From: an uncultured Prevotella sp.
GTDB taxonomy: Bacteria > Bacteroidota > Bacteroidia > Bacteroidales > Bacteroidaceae
Reading direction: 5' to 3'
Length of the DNA: 45,926 nucleotides
Assembly: GCA_905235325.1 (NCBI GenBank)
Contig: CAJOLE010000002.1
Location: 1 to 45,926, forward strand
The notes under the pieces are model-generated. The model ran no database searches. It was not told the DNA's origin and saw only the letters and a list, made by a program, of their open reading frames with translations. Positions 7,501 to 16,273 of the stretch are shown here, in pieces (position 1 is the stretch's first letter; every line of letters starts with the position of its first letter). The translations under genes were made by a program, and so were the position numbers.

Positions 7501-9377
7501 AAGATCACGGTGGCTCCGCCGTACTTCAGCACGGGAATGGTGATCTTGTCGCCCTTCTTGATGCCCTGCCGCACCTCGCTCTTCAGCTCGTAGCGGTAGT
7601 CGCCGTCGCGGTAGATATGTGCATAGTACTCCTTGCCCTCGTCGAGATAGTCGGTGGTGACGGTGGCTGTGCGGGCATCGTTGGCCAGCGAGCCCACCCA
7701 CCAGTTGTCGCCCTTTCGTCGTGCAATGGTGACATACTGGTCGGGCAGTGCCTCGAGGCATCGTATGTCATCCCAGGTGACGGGTAGGTTGCGCAGCACG
7801 GGGTCGGCCACTGAGTACTCCAGCGCCTCGGGCGTGTCGGCGGGGTGGAAAAGTCCGCTCTCGTAGGCCACGCACTGTGCCAGCTCCTGGCTCCAGGTGT
7901 TGTTGTCGATGCTTCGTATGGAGCCGTTGTGACGTCCCCACTTCAGCGGTGTGAAGTCCATGCTTCCGATGACATTGCGTGTCAGTGCGAGGTTCACCAC
8001 ATGGTAGGAGGGTGTCAAGTGCGGCCATGACATATACATCTCGTTGCCGTAGTTAGCCTCCATAGTGAGCAGGTTGGGCCAGGTTCGGTCGAGCCCTGAT
8101 GGCTTGGTGCATCCGTGGAAGTTGATGAGGAGGTTCAGCCGTTGTGCCGCCTCGAGCATACGCTCGTACTTCAGCAGCTGCGCCTGCCGGTCGTCCTCGA
8201 AGAAGTCGATCTTGAAGCCCTTGACGCCCATTTTGGCATATTTGTTCATCTCGTTATAGATGTCTTGGGCGTTGCTGCTGAAGTGGTTCTGGTTGAACCA
8301 GAGAATGAGTCCCACGTTCTTCTGGCGGGCGTAGTTTGCCTCGGTCTGCACGTCGAGTCGTCCGTCCCATCCCTCGTCGAGGAGGTTGTACTCCCATCCG
8401 AAGTATGCCGCCATGTCGGTGTACTTGCGGCACATCTCAGAGTTCAGGTTGTAGTTGGCATCCTCGGCCGCCCAGTTCCATGCCACGCGCCCGGGCTTGA
8501 TCCACGACTCGTCGCCGATGCGGCTGTTGGGCGAGAGGTTCTGCGTGACGGTCGATTCCACGATCTCAGGCAGTGTGCCGATGATGACAGTGCGCCAGGG
8601 CGACTCGAATGGTGCGGTGGCGGTAGAGGGCGTCTCCTGCGTGCCGAGCTTGTTGCCGTGCTTGACGACCTCGAGCTTCACGCTGCCCGTCTTCGCGCCC
8701 TTGACGAGAGTGCTGGCAGCGATGGATGAGAGTGCTGCCGACTCGGTGATGAGGCACCACGAGCCTGCGTCGGCGGTCTGCACGAGCATGGGCACGCAGT
8801 ATCCATAGTCGAATCCCTGATAGGCAGACTTCTTCAGGTCGGCCCAGTTATGACTGCCGTAAAAGACGGAATATGCGGCATCGTAGCTGTTCTGTACCCA
8901 GCACTTTCGGAAGTTGGCGAAGCAGAACTCCGTCTGCTCGTTGTCCCAGGTGAAGCTGCCCGTGCCGCTCTTGGTGTAGCGGAATGCGACGGCATTGTCG
9001 TAGAGTCGGAACACCAGGGTGAGCTGTCGCTGGTTCAGCGAGTTGGTGAACGTGACGCGCTGCTCGCGGCAACGGTTCTCGTAGGTAGAGCGCTTTCCGT
9101 GACCGAGGGTGTAGGTCTCGTCGATGTCCTGGAGTCCGTCGTCGGCGAGTCCGTCGAACTCAAAGTATTCGTCGTTCCCGTATTTCACGCCGAGAGCAGA
9201 GGGGTTGATGACGTTGCTTGAGCCGCGGGTGACGCTGTAGAACGGCTTGTTGTCGGCGACACCGATGGTGAGGCCGAGTTTGCCCGAAGGCGACTGCACC
9301 TGTATGTTGGGTTGCGATGAGACAGCGCCGAACGTGGCAAGTGACAGTAATGTTAGTGTAAAGATCTTCTTGATCAT
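4539..9377 (-). CDS. GH97 + three CBM35/6-like modules + GH76 fusion enzyme
   Basis: The 1612-residue exported protein has a signal peptide (1-21) and a GH97 N-terminal beta domain (~25-280). A GH97 catalytic barrel follows (~285-560), with KIDFFEDD placing Asp391 where retaining GH97 enzymes (alpha-galactosidase type) have their nucleophile; Glu212 and Glu446 are in family-typical places. A GH97 C-terminal domain ends near 640. Then come beta-sandwich modules opening FEAEHYNQGG (640-762), ITIEAEDGSG (787-905) and RYEAENARVN (1035-1176), each closing with an HI- or KI-type strand as in CBM35/6. A GH76 alpha/alpha barrel occupies ~1190-1565 with FTDDDAWAG, where Asp1295-Asp1296 match the catalytic pair of endo-alpha-1,6-mannanases. 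It ends with the tail VYDLQGRRVAKPGKGLYIMN. GH97 enzymes are usually ~650-720 residues and GH76 ~350-400, so this is a true fusion. It is the last gene of the minus operon, 25 nt after GH51. The GH76 substrate need not be mannan here. Confidence 0.9.
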   Translation of the reverse strand: MIKKIFTLTLLSLATFGAVSSQPNIQVQSPSGKLGLTIGVADNKPFYSVTRGSSNVINPSALGVKYGNDEYFEFDGLADDGLQDIDETYTLGHGKRSTYENRCREQRVTFTNSLNQRQLTLVFRLYDNAVAFRYTKSGTGSFTWDNEQTEFCFANFRKCWVQNSYDAAYSVFYGSHNWADLKKSAYQGFDYGYCVPMLVQTADAGSWCLITESAALSSIAASTLVKGAKTGSVKLEVVKHGNKLGTQETPSTATAPFESPWRTVIIGTLPEIVESTVTQNLSPNSRIGDESWIKPGRVAWNWAAEDANYNLNSEMCRKYTDMAAYFGWEYNLLDEGWDGRLDVQTEANYARQKNVGLILWFNQNHFSSNAQDIYNEMNKYAKMGVKGFKIDFFEDDRQAQLLKYERMLEAAQRLNLLINFHGCTKPSGLDRTWPNLLTMEANYGNEMYMSWPHLTPSYHVVNLALTRNVIGSMDFTPLKWGRHNGSIRSIDNNTWSQELAQCVAYESGLFHPADTPEALEYSVADPVLRNLPVTWDDIRCLEALPDQYVTIARRKGDNWWVGSLANDARTATVTTDYLDEGKEYYAHIYRDGDYRYELKSEVRQGIKKGDKITIPVLKYGGATVIFTTDAAFGYPHDRTFEAEHYNQGGSVQTDSRLFGGKYVSGLGATNTLRFTDVAAEQAGQYAVTLYYRANSMTKVYVQGPDGVKSRLTLEQPGVSEKDHPGENIGFATALVNLNQGLNTIIVGNDQDSQTPMVDHITVRPANFPAARSGEYLTADGKALANAITIEAEDGSGDGTVENDASCSGGKRLNNLTTGKKRTYTVNAEREGIYDFTIFYMTNGARDIEVTANDWTVPLTCYTTGAWNGTVIKTVTAALYLKAGENTFTIGNAKGNAPNVDKIQVAFVTDGQPQQGDSQEQPTAPTFTEDGYVDWCAFLGLDAATFAGARLIQRNGDVYIVAADKGGLFSKTRDVAIVNRSDEQQTVYISGRRLGFEASFTDEATGKALWGLTESDIPAGATVTHTYTGSRLEQLRYEAENARVNDFTDKSLLDASAINASCGFTVSQLGYQPATDGQEARESYIEWNDVYSRQGGEYNLVLDYIASSRRYAELYVNGEMVKRWTNLNSGVTMNALASQTQKVTLKPGANTIRITYPGTGSTVAINVPNIDHITLAPLFNVSGDVTQTVFYQEGKAIFDKAKPLFYNRGSGNDAYQWSSHYQKGSNDRGGVESIWWQGFALATFAEFAKAARGTKDYDDLAIMCPRMANLFPNFVSTVDGRTCWMMRPGYGHRFTDDDAWAGIGLLESYDLEPRQFYIDQLRMFGNWAWSLWDDKGGGGMYWQDAPANDSGTLNVKNAANNNPTCIIFTRLYEITGEQIWLERAIKTYAWVRDVLLDKSDYQVRDNIATKENNKMNNYKGAYNQGSFINASVLLYRATGISGYLTYANNCATRLRANKFQNYKSPVLGKTVSIAKADGDMLGRDFVVIARGFEELNRVSNSRTYIDLVKNTMLNAYGERIDPDCGLMMDGWKGSSPQVYDGKQGYFEGLIQLGFLETFARLAVNQDYEDYVTGISETVSSTKSAPTAVYDLQGRRVAKPGKGLYIMNGKKVIR

Positions 9378-9402
9378 AGCTGTTATTGTTTTACTAAATG
9401 AA

Positions 9403-10929
9403 TTACTTTGCTGGTGCGATGCGGAGAATCTGTACCGACTCGGCGGCGAAGGTGAAGTCGCGGAGGTGCTTGCCCGGCTTATCGGTCTTCACGGTGACGA
9501 CATCCTTCTCGGGCTTCGACAGCACGTTCTTGGCATCGAGCCGCTCCCCCGTGAGCGTTGTCACCTCTTTCACGAGGACAGAGCCTTGGCCGTCGATGGA
9601 GAGCGATGCCTTCACGGGCTTCGGGCTGACGTTCACCACGAAGAGGGCGAGTTCGCCGGATGCTCGGTCGATGGAGCAGGCCACGTTGAGAGCCTGCAGG
9701 CTGCCGTCGACGGCTGGGGAGATGGCATCGGCCTTCACCATCTCGCCGAGGGCTTGGGCACGGTACTCCCTGAGCGGGTAGAACACCGTCTGGCGTATGG
9801 ATGTCTGCCCGTTGGTCATGATGGGAGCCAGGATGTTGACCATCTGTGCCCAGTTGGCCATGCCGACGAAGCCCGCACAGCGCATGATGGCGTTGAGGAA
9901 GCAGGCCGTGGCCAGTGCGTGGCGCCACTCGTAGGTGTTCGTCGTGCCGTAGGGTGGCTCCTGGTACTCCCAGATACCCCACTCGTCGAGTGCGACGCTG
10001 AGGGGCTTTTGGCGTGCCGGGAAGCGATACCACTTCTTCCAAGTGGTCACGGTGTCCTCGCTGTTCTCCCTCATCAGCTTGTGGAACTCGCGCAACTCTC
10101 GCTCGGCGTCGTTGATTTTATGGAAGATGGAGTAAGGGCGGCCGCCGTCTGTGCCCACGTATGCGTGGAACGATATGTAGTCGACGGCCCCGTCGAGGCC
10201 CTTGATGACGGTCCGGTTCCAGTCGGGCAGTCCCCGCTCGCCGTCGGCAATGAGCTGTATGGATGGGTCGGTGAGCTTCATGAGCTTGATGAAGTGCCAC
10301 ACGTCGGTGACGTATTTGGCCGGGTCTTGGTGGCGTCCGGCATCTGGCTCAGCCGCCTCCTCATTGCCCAAGGCCCAGTACTTCACGTTGAACGGCTCGG
10401 GATAGCCGTGTGAGCGTCGCAGGTTGGCATAGTAGGTGTTGTCCGTTCCGTTGCAGTATTCCACCCAGTTGGCTGCCTCGTCGGGGGTGCCTGTGGCGAT
10501 GTTCACCACGAGCACCGGCTCGCAGCCAATGGCTCGGCAGTAGTCGATGAACTCGCACGTGCCGAACTGGAAGGTGTTGATGCCGCCCCAGATGAGGTTC
10601 TTGGAGGGTCGTCGCTGGTCGCGCGGTCCGATGCCGTCCATCCAGTGGAAGGTCTTCACGAAGGTTCCTCCCGGGAATCGTATCATCGTGGGAGCCAGCT
10701 CCTTAGCCTTCTCAAGGACGTCCTGCCTGATGCCGTTCTTGTCGGCGAGTGGCGACTCCGGGTCGTAGATGCCGCCCTCGATGTCGCGTCCCATGTACTC
10801 GATGAACTGTCCGAAGAGGAAGGGCGATGCCTTGCCGAGGCTCGTCCCAGTGTCGATACGGACAGCGTTCTGTGCTGACAACAGGCCGGCGACGGCCAGC
10901 ATGACCGTCGTAGTGAGAAATTTCTTCAT
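9403..10929 (-). CDS. GH51 alpha-L-arabinofuranosidase, exported
   Basis: The 508-residue protein carries a signal peptide (MKKFLTTTVMLAVAGLLSAQ) and a single (beta/alpha)8 enzyme with a C-terminal beta domain, the usual GH51 size. The family opening LFGQFIEYMGRDIEGGIYDP is at ~38-57, followed by RFPGG (84-88). The acid/base is Glu190 in KYWALGNEE and the nucleophile Glu316 in ALDEWGIWE. GH51 enzymes release terminal alpha-L-arabinofuranose from arabinoxylan, arabinan or arabinogalactan side chains, probably in the periplasm here. Its start lies 4 nt after the stop of the upstream GH2 gene, so the two are translated from one message. A few GH51 members are endoglucanases; the close match to the arabinofuranosidase motifs makes that unlikely. 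Confidence 0.92.
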   Translation of the reverse strand: MKKFLTTTVMLAVAGLLSAQNAVRIDTGTSLGKASPFLFGQFIEYMGRDIEGGIYDPESPLADKNGIRQDVLEKAKELAPTMIRFPGGTFVKTFHWMDGIGPRDQRRPSKNLIWGGINTFQFGTCEFIDYCRAIGCEPVLVVNIATGTPDEAANWVEYCNGTDNTYYANLRRSHGYPEPFNVKYWALGNEEAAEPDAGRHQDPAKYVTDVWHFIKLMKLTDPSIQLIADGERGLPDWNRTVIKGLDGAVDYISFHAYVGTDGGRPYSIFHKINDAERELREFHKLMRENSEDTVTTWKKWYRFPARQKPLSVALDEWGIWEYQEPPYGTTNTYEWRHALATACFLNAIMRCAGFVGMANWAQMVNILAPIMTNGQTSIRQTVFYPLREYRAQALGEMVKADAISPAVDGSLQALNVACSIDRASGELALFVVNVSPKPVKASLSIDGQGSVLVKEVTTLTGERLDAKNVLSKPEKDVVTVKTDKPGKHLRDFTFAAESVQILRIAPAK

Positions 10930-10933
10930 CGCG

Positions 10934-13633
10934 TTATTTCAGTTTAAGTTGTCTTGTCTCTACGTTCCATCCACTGAGCACGAGGGTGCCGGCCTGCTGC
11001 TGAGCCAGCGAGGCATCGATGGCGACGGTCTTCCGCTCGCCGGGCATGAGGGTGAGGAAGTTGTCGGTCATGAAGCAAGGCTTCACGCTACGTCCCTGAG
11101 TGTCTTTCAGTTGCATCTGCAGGAAGAAGGCGATGTCCTTGCCCGTGTTCCTCAACTCGACGTCGAGCGTGCGGCCCTTAGAGCGCACTATCTTGGCGGC
11201 GACCGTAGCCTGGGGCATGTCGGCGAGCGACTCGAAGCCCGAGGCGCAGGGTCCGCTGGCGTGGTAGCGCTCGCCGTTGTCGCGGTCGAGGCTTCGCCAG
11301 TAGAAATTGTCGCCCACGGGTCGGCCGGCAGCGTCGGCGAGTCGCAGCTTGATGAAGTGAACCTGCGTGATGCCGGCTGGGAAGCTGACGGTGAGCACGT
11401 CGTTGGCCACGCCGTCGGCTGGGATGTCCACGCGCTGCGTTGCGCCCCAGAGCTTATGGCTGTTGAGGTCGTAAACCTCGACTGTGAGCGTCAGGTCGTC
11501 GTATGGCTTGAGGTAGTCGTTGACGACGGAGACGGTGTTCGTCGCGTAGTCGAACTGCGGGTGCAGTGGCTGCAGGGCATTTGCCGTGTGGTAGAGCATG
11601 GCGGTGGGTTCGAGCGAGTAGTCGTAGAAGCGGGCGCATACCTGTTCGACGGGGCAGTTGTGATACCAGAAGAGCAGGCCCGAGGCGTATCGGTCGCCGT
11701 AGCCGAGCTTCTGCTCGTTCCAGGTCTCCCAGATGGTCTTTCCGTTCATGGCCGCCACGAGCTGCCCCTTCTTGGCGAACTCGTCGATCGATGCCGACGG
11801 CCCGTAGGCATCGGTCAGCTCGCTGTAGAGCGACGACATGAGGTGGAACCCGTTGCCGTCGTGGTAGTCCCAAGCCTCTTTCCATTCCTCTGTGGCGAGG
11901 GGCCACAGCAACTCCGCAGGCATGAACTCTCGCAGCGACTCGACGAGCGGCATGGCCGGTGCGCCGTACTCAGGATTGAAACCGTCGATGCGCGAGCCTC
12001 GCTCAGAGGCGTCGTTGGTGTAGTGTCGCATGGGATTGACTTGCTTGTAGGGGCTTCCGTCGTGTACGCCGTCGCACTCCGACTGTCGCTGGTAGCCCCG
12101 TGTTCCGTCGAGCATATAAATAAGTTCGCGCGTACCTTTTATATCTGTACCCTCGTTGGCGGCCACCCAGTAGCCCACGGAGGCGTGGTTGCGCAGCCGC
12201 TTGACGGTGGCGGCCACGTTCTGGAGGTAGAGGCCGTTGTCGTCGACCTGCGGCTGTCCGTCCTTGCCGTTGGTGTCGGCAGTGAGCCAGAACTCCTGCC
12301 AGACGATGAATCCCATCTCGTCGCACAGCTGGTAGAAGTAGTCGCTCTCGGCGATGCCGCCGCCCCAGAGTCGTATGAAGTTGATGCCCGTCTGGCGGGT
12401 GTAGCGGAGCTCGGCGTATGTGCGCTCGTCGCTGCAGCGGAGCATACCCTCGGGAATCCAGTTGGTGCCTCGGACGAAGAACTTGCGTCCGTTGACGTAG
12501 AACTGGCGCGACTGGTCGGGCGTGTTCTGGTCGCTGGTAATCTCGCGGATGCCGAACTTGGTCGTCAGCTGGTCGGCCACGTGTCCGTCGGTGGTGGCCG
12601 TCAGTGTCAGCTCATACAGATGCTGCTCGCCCTTGTAGAGCGGCCACCAGAGTCGTGGGTTGCTGATGACGAGCTGTGGGAAGTCGGTGTAGCTGAACGT
12701 CACTTCCTGCGTCGTGCCTCCCTCAAGGGTGACCTCCTTCTTGAAGCGTATGTCGGTGTTGCTGACCGTGCCCTCAACGGTAAAGGTCTTCGTGAGCGAT
12801 GTGGCGTTGGTCAGCTCCACGCTGACCGTCTCGCTGGCCTTGGTGTAGTTGTCGGTCAACTTAGACTTCACGAAGGGATAGCACAGGCGTGCGCCGTCGG
12901 TGGCAAAGATGCTGACGCTCTTCCATATACCCGTGTTGCGGTCGCGTATGCCGTCGTAGAAGGTGAAGTCCCAGCCAGCGCTCATGAGCATGGTGACGTT
13001 GCGGCCAATGATGCCGTCGCCGCCGTTGTGGTTCTCGCCCGATGCGCCGTAGTCCTTGTTTCCGCTGGGCGAACCGGGATGGTCAATGGGCTTGACGAGG
13101 ATGGCCAGCGCGTTCTTCTCTCCAGGGCGGGCCAGGGCAGTGATGTCGATGGTCTTTGGCTGGAACATACCGTCGATGGTTCCCATGCTCACGCCGTTGA
13201 CATAGATGTCGGCGCGGTAGTTGATGCCCTCCACGTCGAGCCAGACGGTGCGCCCGGCATAGTCGGCCGGGACGTCGAACTCCGTGCGCCACCAGTAGGT
13301 GTAGAAGTCGCGCCCCGCCTTGTTCAGGTCGGGTATGATGTTGCTGTCAATCTTGTTGTTCATCCCGTAGTAAGGCTCGGGATAAACCTTATTATATACT
13401 AATGAGTTGAGCACCGTGCCGGGCACGATGGCGCTGAGCCAGCCGTTGGCGGCCAGTCCGGGTTCTGACAGCTCCGCCCCAGAGAGACTGACATCGGAGG
13501 CTTTCTTCATTTGCCATACGTGGCCTTTCTGCGAGTCGAGAAAGATACGGGTCTTCGGACGGAACTCGTTGCGGGGCATGGCCCAGGAGGGAAGAGCCAA
13601 TACAGCCACAAGAAATATAAAGATGTACTTCAT
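10934..13633 (-). CDS. GH2 enzyme of the beta-mannosidase / exo-beta-glucosaminidase type
   Basis: The 899-residue protein has a signal peptide (1-18). An N-terminal sugar-binding jelly roll (~40-245) carries YTYWWRTEF and RADIYVNG. Two immunoglobulin-like regions and a TIM barrel (~370-720) follow. Acid/base Glu494 is in AANEGTD; nucleophile Glu555 is in FNPEYGAPAMP. This NPE-x-G-x-x-x-MP form and the long 'WQEFWLTADTNG' loop resemble the mannosylglycoprotein endo-beta-mannosidase and exo-beta-D-glucosaminidase subgroup, not LacZ. The C-terminal ~180 residues are Ig-like (NTVSVVNDYLKPYDDLTL). The substrate in this locus is uncertain: beta-linked mannose, glucosamine or galactose are all possible. 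It sits second in the minus operon, 34 nt after the first GH2 gene. Confidence 0.88.
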   Translation of the reverse strand: MKYIFIFLVAVLALPSWAMPRNEFRPKTRIFLDSQKGHVWQMKKASDVSLSGAELSEPGLAANGWLSAIVPGTVLNSLVYNKVYPEPYYGMNNKIDSNIIPDLNKAGRDFYTYWWRTEFDVPADYAGRTVWLDVEGINYRADIYVNGVSMGTIDGMFQPKTIDITALARPGEKNALAILVKPIDHPGSPSGNKDYGASGENHNGGDGIIGRNVTMLMSAGWDFTFYDGIRDRNTGIWKSVSIFATDGARLCYPFVKSKLTDNYTKASETVSVELTNATSLTKTFTVEGTVSNTDIRFKKEVTLEGGTTQEVTFSYTDFPQLVISNPRLWWPLYKGEQHLYELTLTATTDGHVADQLTTKFGIREITSDQNTPDQSRQFYVNGRKFFVRGTNWIPEGMLRCSDERTYAELRYTRQTGINFIRLWGGGIAESDYFYQLCDEMGFIVWQEFWLTADTNGKDGQPQVDDNGLYLQNVAATVKRLRNHASVGYWVAANEGTDIKGTRELIYMLDGTRGYQRQSECDGVHDGSPYKQVNPMRHYTNDASERGSRIDGFNPEYGAPAMPLVESLREFMPAELLWPLATEEWKEAWDYHDGNGFHLMSSLYSELTDAYGPSASIDEFAKKGQLVAAMNGKTIWETWNEQKLGYGDRYASGLLFWYHNCPVEQVCARFYDYSLEPTAMLYHTANALQPLHPQFDYATNTVSVVNDYLKPYDDLTLTVEVYDLNSHKLWGATQRVDIPADGVANDVLTVSFPAGITQVHFIKLRLADAAGRPVGDNFYWRSLDRDNGERYHASGPCASGFESLADMPQATVAAKIVRSKGRTLDVELRNTGKDIAFFLQMQLKDTQGRSVKPCFMTDNFLTLMPGERKTVAIDASLAQQQAGTLVLSGWNVETRQLKLK

Positions 13634-13667
13634 AGAACTATTCTCTTTCGGTCAGTAGCATACAGGG

Positions 13668-16091
13668 TCATAGGCCAGTCCTACATCTTCTGGCTTTTTT
13701 CACGCCACGCACAGCCGACTTTCCACTGTAAGGTAGGTTGGGATTGTCTGGGATAGGCAGCAACCTTGGGATTTCAGTGTCGTAAAGGTAGGGTTTGCCG
13801 TCGTGGTAGAAGTAGACGGTGGCGTCCTCGGTGGTGGTGATGGTATTCCGGCCCTCCTTCAGGTAGACGTTCCAGGTCTTGCCCGACGGGGTGCAGCGCA
13901 CGGTGTAGGTGCCGCTGAGGGGAGCATTAAACGTGGCAGACTGCGGTGTGACGGTGTTCTGAGCCGTGCCGACATACCACACGGCATGGTCGGTCACCTT
14001 CTTGCCCTTGAACGTCGCCGAGGCCTCGACCACGTTCACGCCGCTCTTCAGCTGCACATTGGCCGTGGTGGTGAACAGCGGGATGTCTTTGTCCTTCTGT
14101 GTGGCGTAGGTGCGTCCGTTCACTCTCAGTACCACTTGGCCACTGTTGGAATAGACGGCCACGGGTACGCTCGCCTCGCGCTGGGTGAAGCGTCGCGAGC
14201 AGATATAGACCACGCCTTCGTCGCGAGTGAAGTTGGCCCGATAGAGGTGGTAGGCATCCTTGGTCACGGCACGGTCGTGGGTGACCATACCCTTGTCATT
14301 GATACCGGCCTGGTCGCCCTCGTTGCGGCCGTCGCTGGCAAAGTCGAAGGCAGCCCAGAGGGTGGTGCCCCAGAACCACGGCGTGCGGTTGATGACGCTG
14401 AGATGGCGTTCGTGGCTCATGTTCTGGAACTCCTCGGGATGGTTGGGCGATCCGTTGCCGCCTGTGCCCGGGTTGGGATACTGGTGCTGGAAGGGACTGC
14501 CGCCGGCCCCGTACTCGCTCATGCCGAGGGGCCGCTTGCACAACTCATGTATCCTGTTCATCCGGCTCTCGAAGTCGCCGTCGATGTTGTCGCGCGAACC
14601 TTCGTACCAGCCGACGTACTTGTTGACGGCAATCACGTCGGGGACCTCCCACTCCTTGTAGAGCTTGGTGATCTGGTCGTCGCTTGCCCTGTCGTGGGCC
14701 AAGATGGTCAGGCGCGTGGGGTCTTCGTCGTGAGCCAGGTCGTTGAGGACCCTGATGACGGGCACGATGTCAACGTCGGTCTTCTCCAGGCGGATTTCGT
14801 TGCACAGTCCCCAGAACATGACACAGGGGTGGTTATACTGCTGGCGGATAAGCTCGTAGAGCTGCGTGGCGGCGTTGTGCTGATAGATCTGCAGAGGTTG
14901 GCCCGCGTCGCTCATATAGTTTATGACGGGAATCTCGGAGTAGACGATGATGCCCACAGAGTCACAATAATTATAGGTGTAGTCGCCGTGCTGATAGTGC
15001 GACAGGCGGAGGTAGTTCAGCCCTGCGTGGCGCATGATCTCCAGGTCGCGCAGACGGTCGGCATCGCTCAGTGCGCGGCCCTTGTCGGCGAGTTCCTCGT
15101 GCATGGAGAATCCGCGGAGGGGGTAGCTCTTGCCGTTGAGGAAGAATCCCCGCTCCTTATCGACGGAGTAGTAGCGCAGCCCTAACGGCTGAACAGTGGT
15201 GTCGCATGTGCGGTCGCCCTCCTTGAGCGTCACCTCCACACGGTACAGATAGGGGTCTTGCAGTCCGTTCCACAGGTGGGGTGCATCGACGGTTAGCGTT
15301 TGTGTGACGGAACTGTTTTGGCCGGCATCTATGGTCGCCTGCTTCTCATTCTGGGCCACCACCCGCCCGTCGCGGTCTTTGATGTTCACCACAACGGTTT
15401 CAGCCTTGCTCTGTGCCGACATGTTCTTCGTGCGGGCCGTCACGTCGACCTTTGCGCTCTGACTGCTCACCTCATACTGTCGGATGCAAACGCCGGGCGA
15501 GGCAATGTCGGCTCCCTGGTCGAGCGTCAAGAATCCGTTCCTCTGGATGTGGTTGGTGGGTGCAAAGTGCAGCGGGTCGCAAATGATCAGACGGACCGCA
15601 CGCTGGATGCCGCCTGAGAATGTGAAGTCGGCCGAGCGAGGCGGAGCCACCACGTCCTCGTTGTTCACGCGGATGGCAATGAGAGCCTGTCGTCCAGCGG
15701 CGACCTTGTCGGTGATGTCGAAGGCGAAACGCGCATAGCCGCCAATATGGCTGCCCACGAGTTGACCGTCCACATAAACCCATGCCTGCATACAAGCAGC
15801 ACCGATGTCGAGATAGACGCGCTGCCCGCTGGCAGACTGCGGTATCGTGGTGCTCAGCCTGTACCAGCCGTTGCCCCGCCGGTAGTTGCCGTTTCCGTCT
15901 TGTCCGTCAAAAGCATTCCAGGAGTGGGGTAGTGAGACTTGTTCCCAGCCCTTGTCATCGAGCGTCGCGCTCTGTCCGTTTGGCACAGTGCCGGCCATGA
16001 ACCGCCAGCCTCCTGTCAGGTCGATGTATTCCTTTGCCGTTGCTCCTAATGTTATGAAGAAAAACAAAGTGAGAAGTTGAATTCGCTTCAT
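13668..16091 (-). CDS. GH2 beta-galactosidase-like enzyme, exported
   Basis: The 807-residue protein has a signal peptide (MKRIQLLTLFFFITLGATAK). A jelly-roll domain (~22-170) has LTGGWRF and GNGWYRLS, and an Ig-like domain spans ~180-310. The TIM barrel (~315-610) has RGFSMHEE at 326-333, acid/base Glu432 in WGLCNEIR and nucleophile Glu526 in MSEYGAGG. Two further beta domains complete the chain. This is the common 'small' Bacteroidota GH2 layout, usually beta-galactosidase. It is the first gene of the minus operon, and the divergent control region precedes it. The last residues (VKKARRCRTGL) are unusually basic and differ from normal family ends. They may come from a late frameshift or drift of the stop codon; the core is intact either way. 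Confidence 0.9.
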   Translation of the reverse strand: MKRIQLLTLFFFITLGATAKEYIDLTGGWRFMAGTVPNGQSATLDDKGWEQVSLPHSWNAFDGQDGNGNYRRGNGWYRLSTTIPQSASGQRVYLDIGAACMQAWVYVDGQLVGSHIGGYARFAFDITDKVAAGRQALIAIRVNNEDVVAPPRSADFTFSGGIQRAVRLIICDPLHFAPTNHIQRNGFLTLDQGADIASPGVCIRQYEVSSQSAKVDVTARTKNMSAQSKAETVVVNIKDRDGRVVAQNEKQATIDAGQNSSVTQTLTVDAPHLWNGLQDPYLYRVEVTLKEGDRTCDTTVQPLGLRYYSVDKERGFFLNGKSYPLRGFSMHEELADKGRALSDADRLRDLEIMRHAGLNYLRLSHYQHGDYTYNYCDSVGIIVYSEIPVINYMSDAGQPLQIYQHNAATQLYELIRQQYNHPCVMFWGLCNEIRLEKTDVDIVPVIRVLNDLAHDEDPTRLTILAHDRASDDQITKLYKEWEVPDVIAVNKYVGWYEGSRDNIDGDFESRMNRIHELCKRPLGMSEYGAGGSPFQHQYPNPGTGGNGSPNHPEEFQNMSHERHLSVINRTPWFWGTTLWAAFDFASDGRNEGDQAGINDKGMVTHDRAVTKDAYHLYRANFTRDEGVVYICSRRFTQREASVPVAVYSNSGQVVLRVNGRTYATQKDKDIPLFTTTANVQLKSGVNVVEASATFKGKKVTDHAVWYVGTAQNTVTPQSATFNAPLSGTYTVRCTPSGKTWNVYLKEGRNTITTTEDATVYFYHDGKPYLYDTEIPRLLPIPDNPNLPYSGKSAVRGVKKARRCRTGL

Positions 16092-16119
16092 CAGTATTTA
16101 AGTTTTAAGTTATTTGGTA

Positions 16120-16127
16120 CAAAATTA
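16120..16127 (-). promoter_or_regulatory. -7 box TAATTTTG for the minus-strand GH operon
   Basis: TAATTTTG on the minus strand lies 28 nt before the GH2 start codon at 16091 and fits TAnnTTTG. The expected -33 zone overlaps the 26-bp near-palindrome at 16138-16163, not a clean TTTG. This suggests an activator-dependent promoter. Confidence 0.55.
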
Positions 16128-16137
16128 CATATTGTCG

Positions 16138-16163
16138 GGCAAAATGATGTACGTCGTTTTGCC
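16138..16163. promoter_or_regulatory. 26-bp near-palindrome, candidate operator between divergent genes
   Basis: The two halves GGCAAAATGATGT and ACGTCGTTTTGCC are reverse complements at 11 of 13 positions and meet at a central GTAC. The site lies in the 182-nt gap between the GH2 operon and the divergent GH13-like lipoprotein gene. It covers the -33 region of the minus promoter. It could be the binding site of the HTCS at 17817-21920; that is inference from position and symmetry. Confidence 0.5.
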
Positions 16164-16273
16164 AAAATAATGCGCTTTTACGCTAATGCTTCTTTTTTAG
16201 CTTGTAAATTTAGGATATATGATTATTATTTACGATATTTGCAAAATGAATATCCAGTAATTAAAAACAAAAA

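Noticed and set aside
10769..13402. 877-codon plus-strand frame opposite the GH2 gene
   Set aside because: It is the antisense shadow of GH2 and part of GH51; it is rich in V, A, H and E with no domain, while the minus strand has full catalytic motifs.
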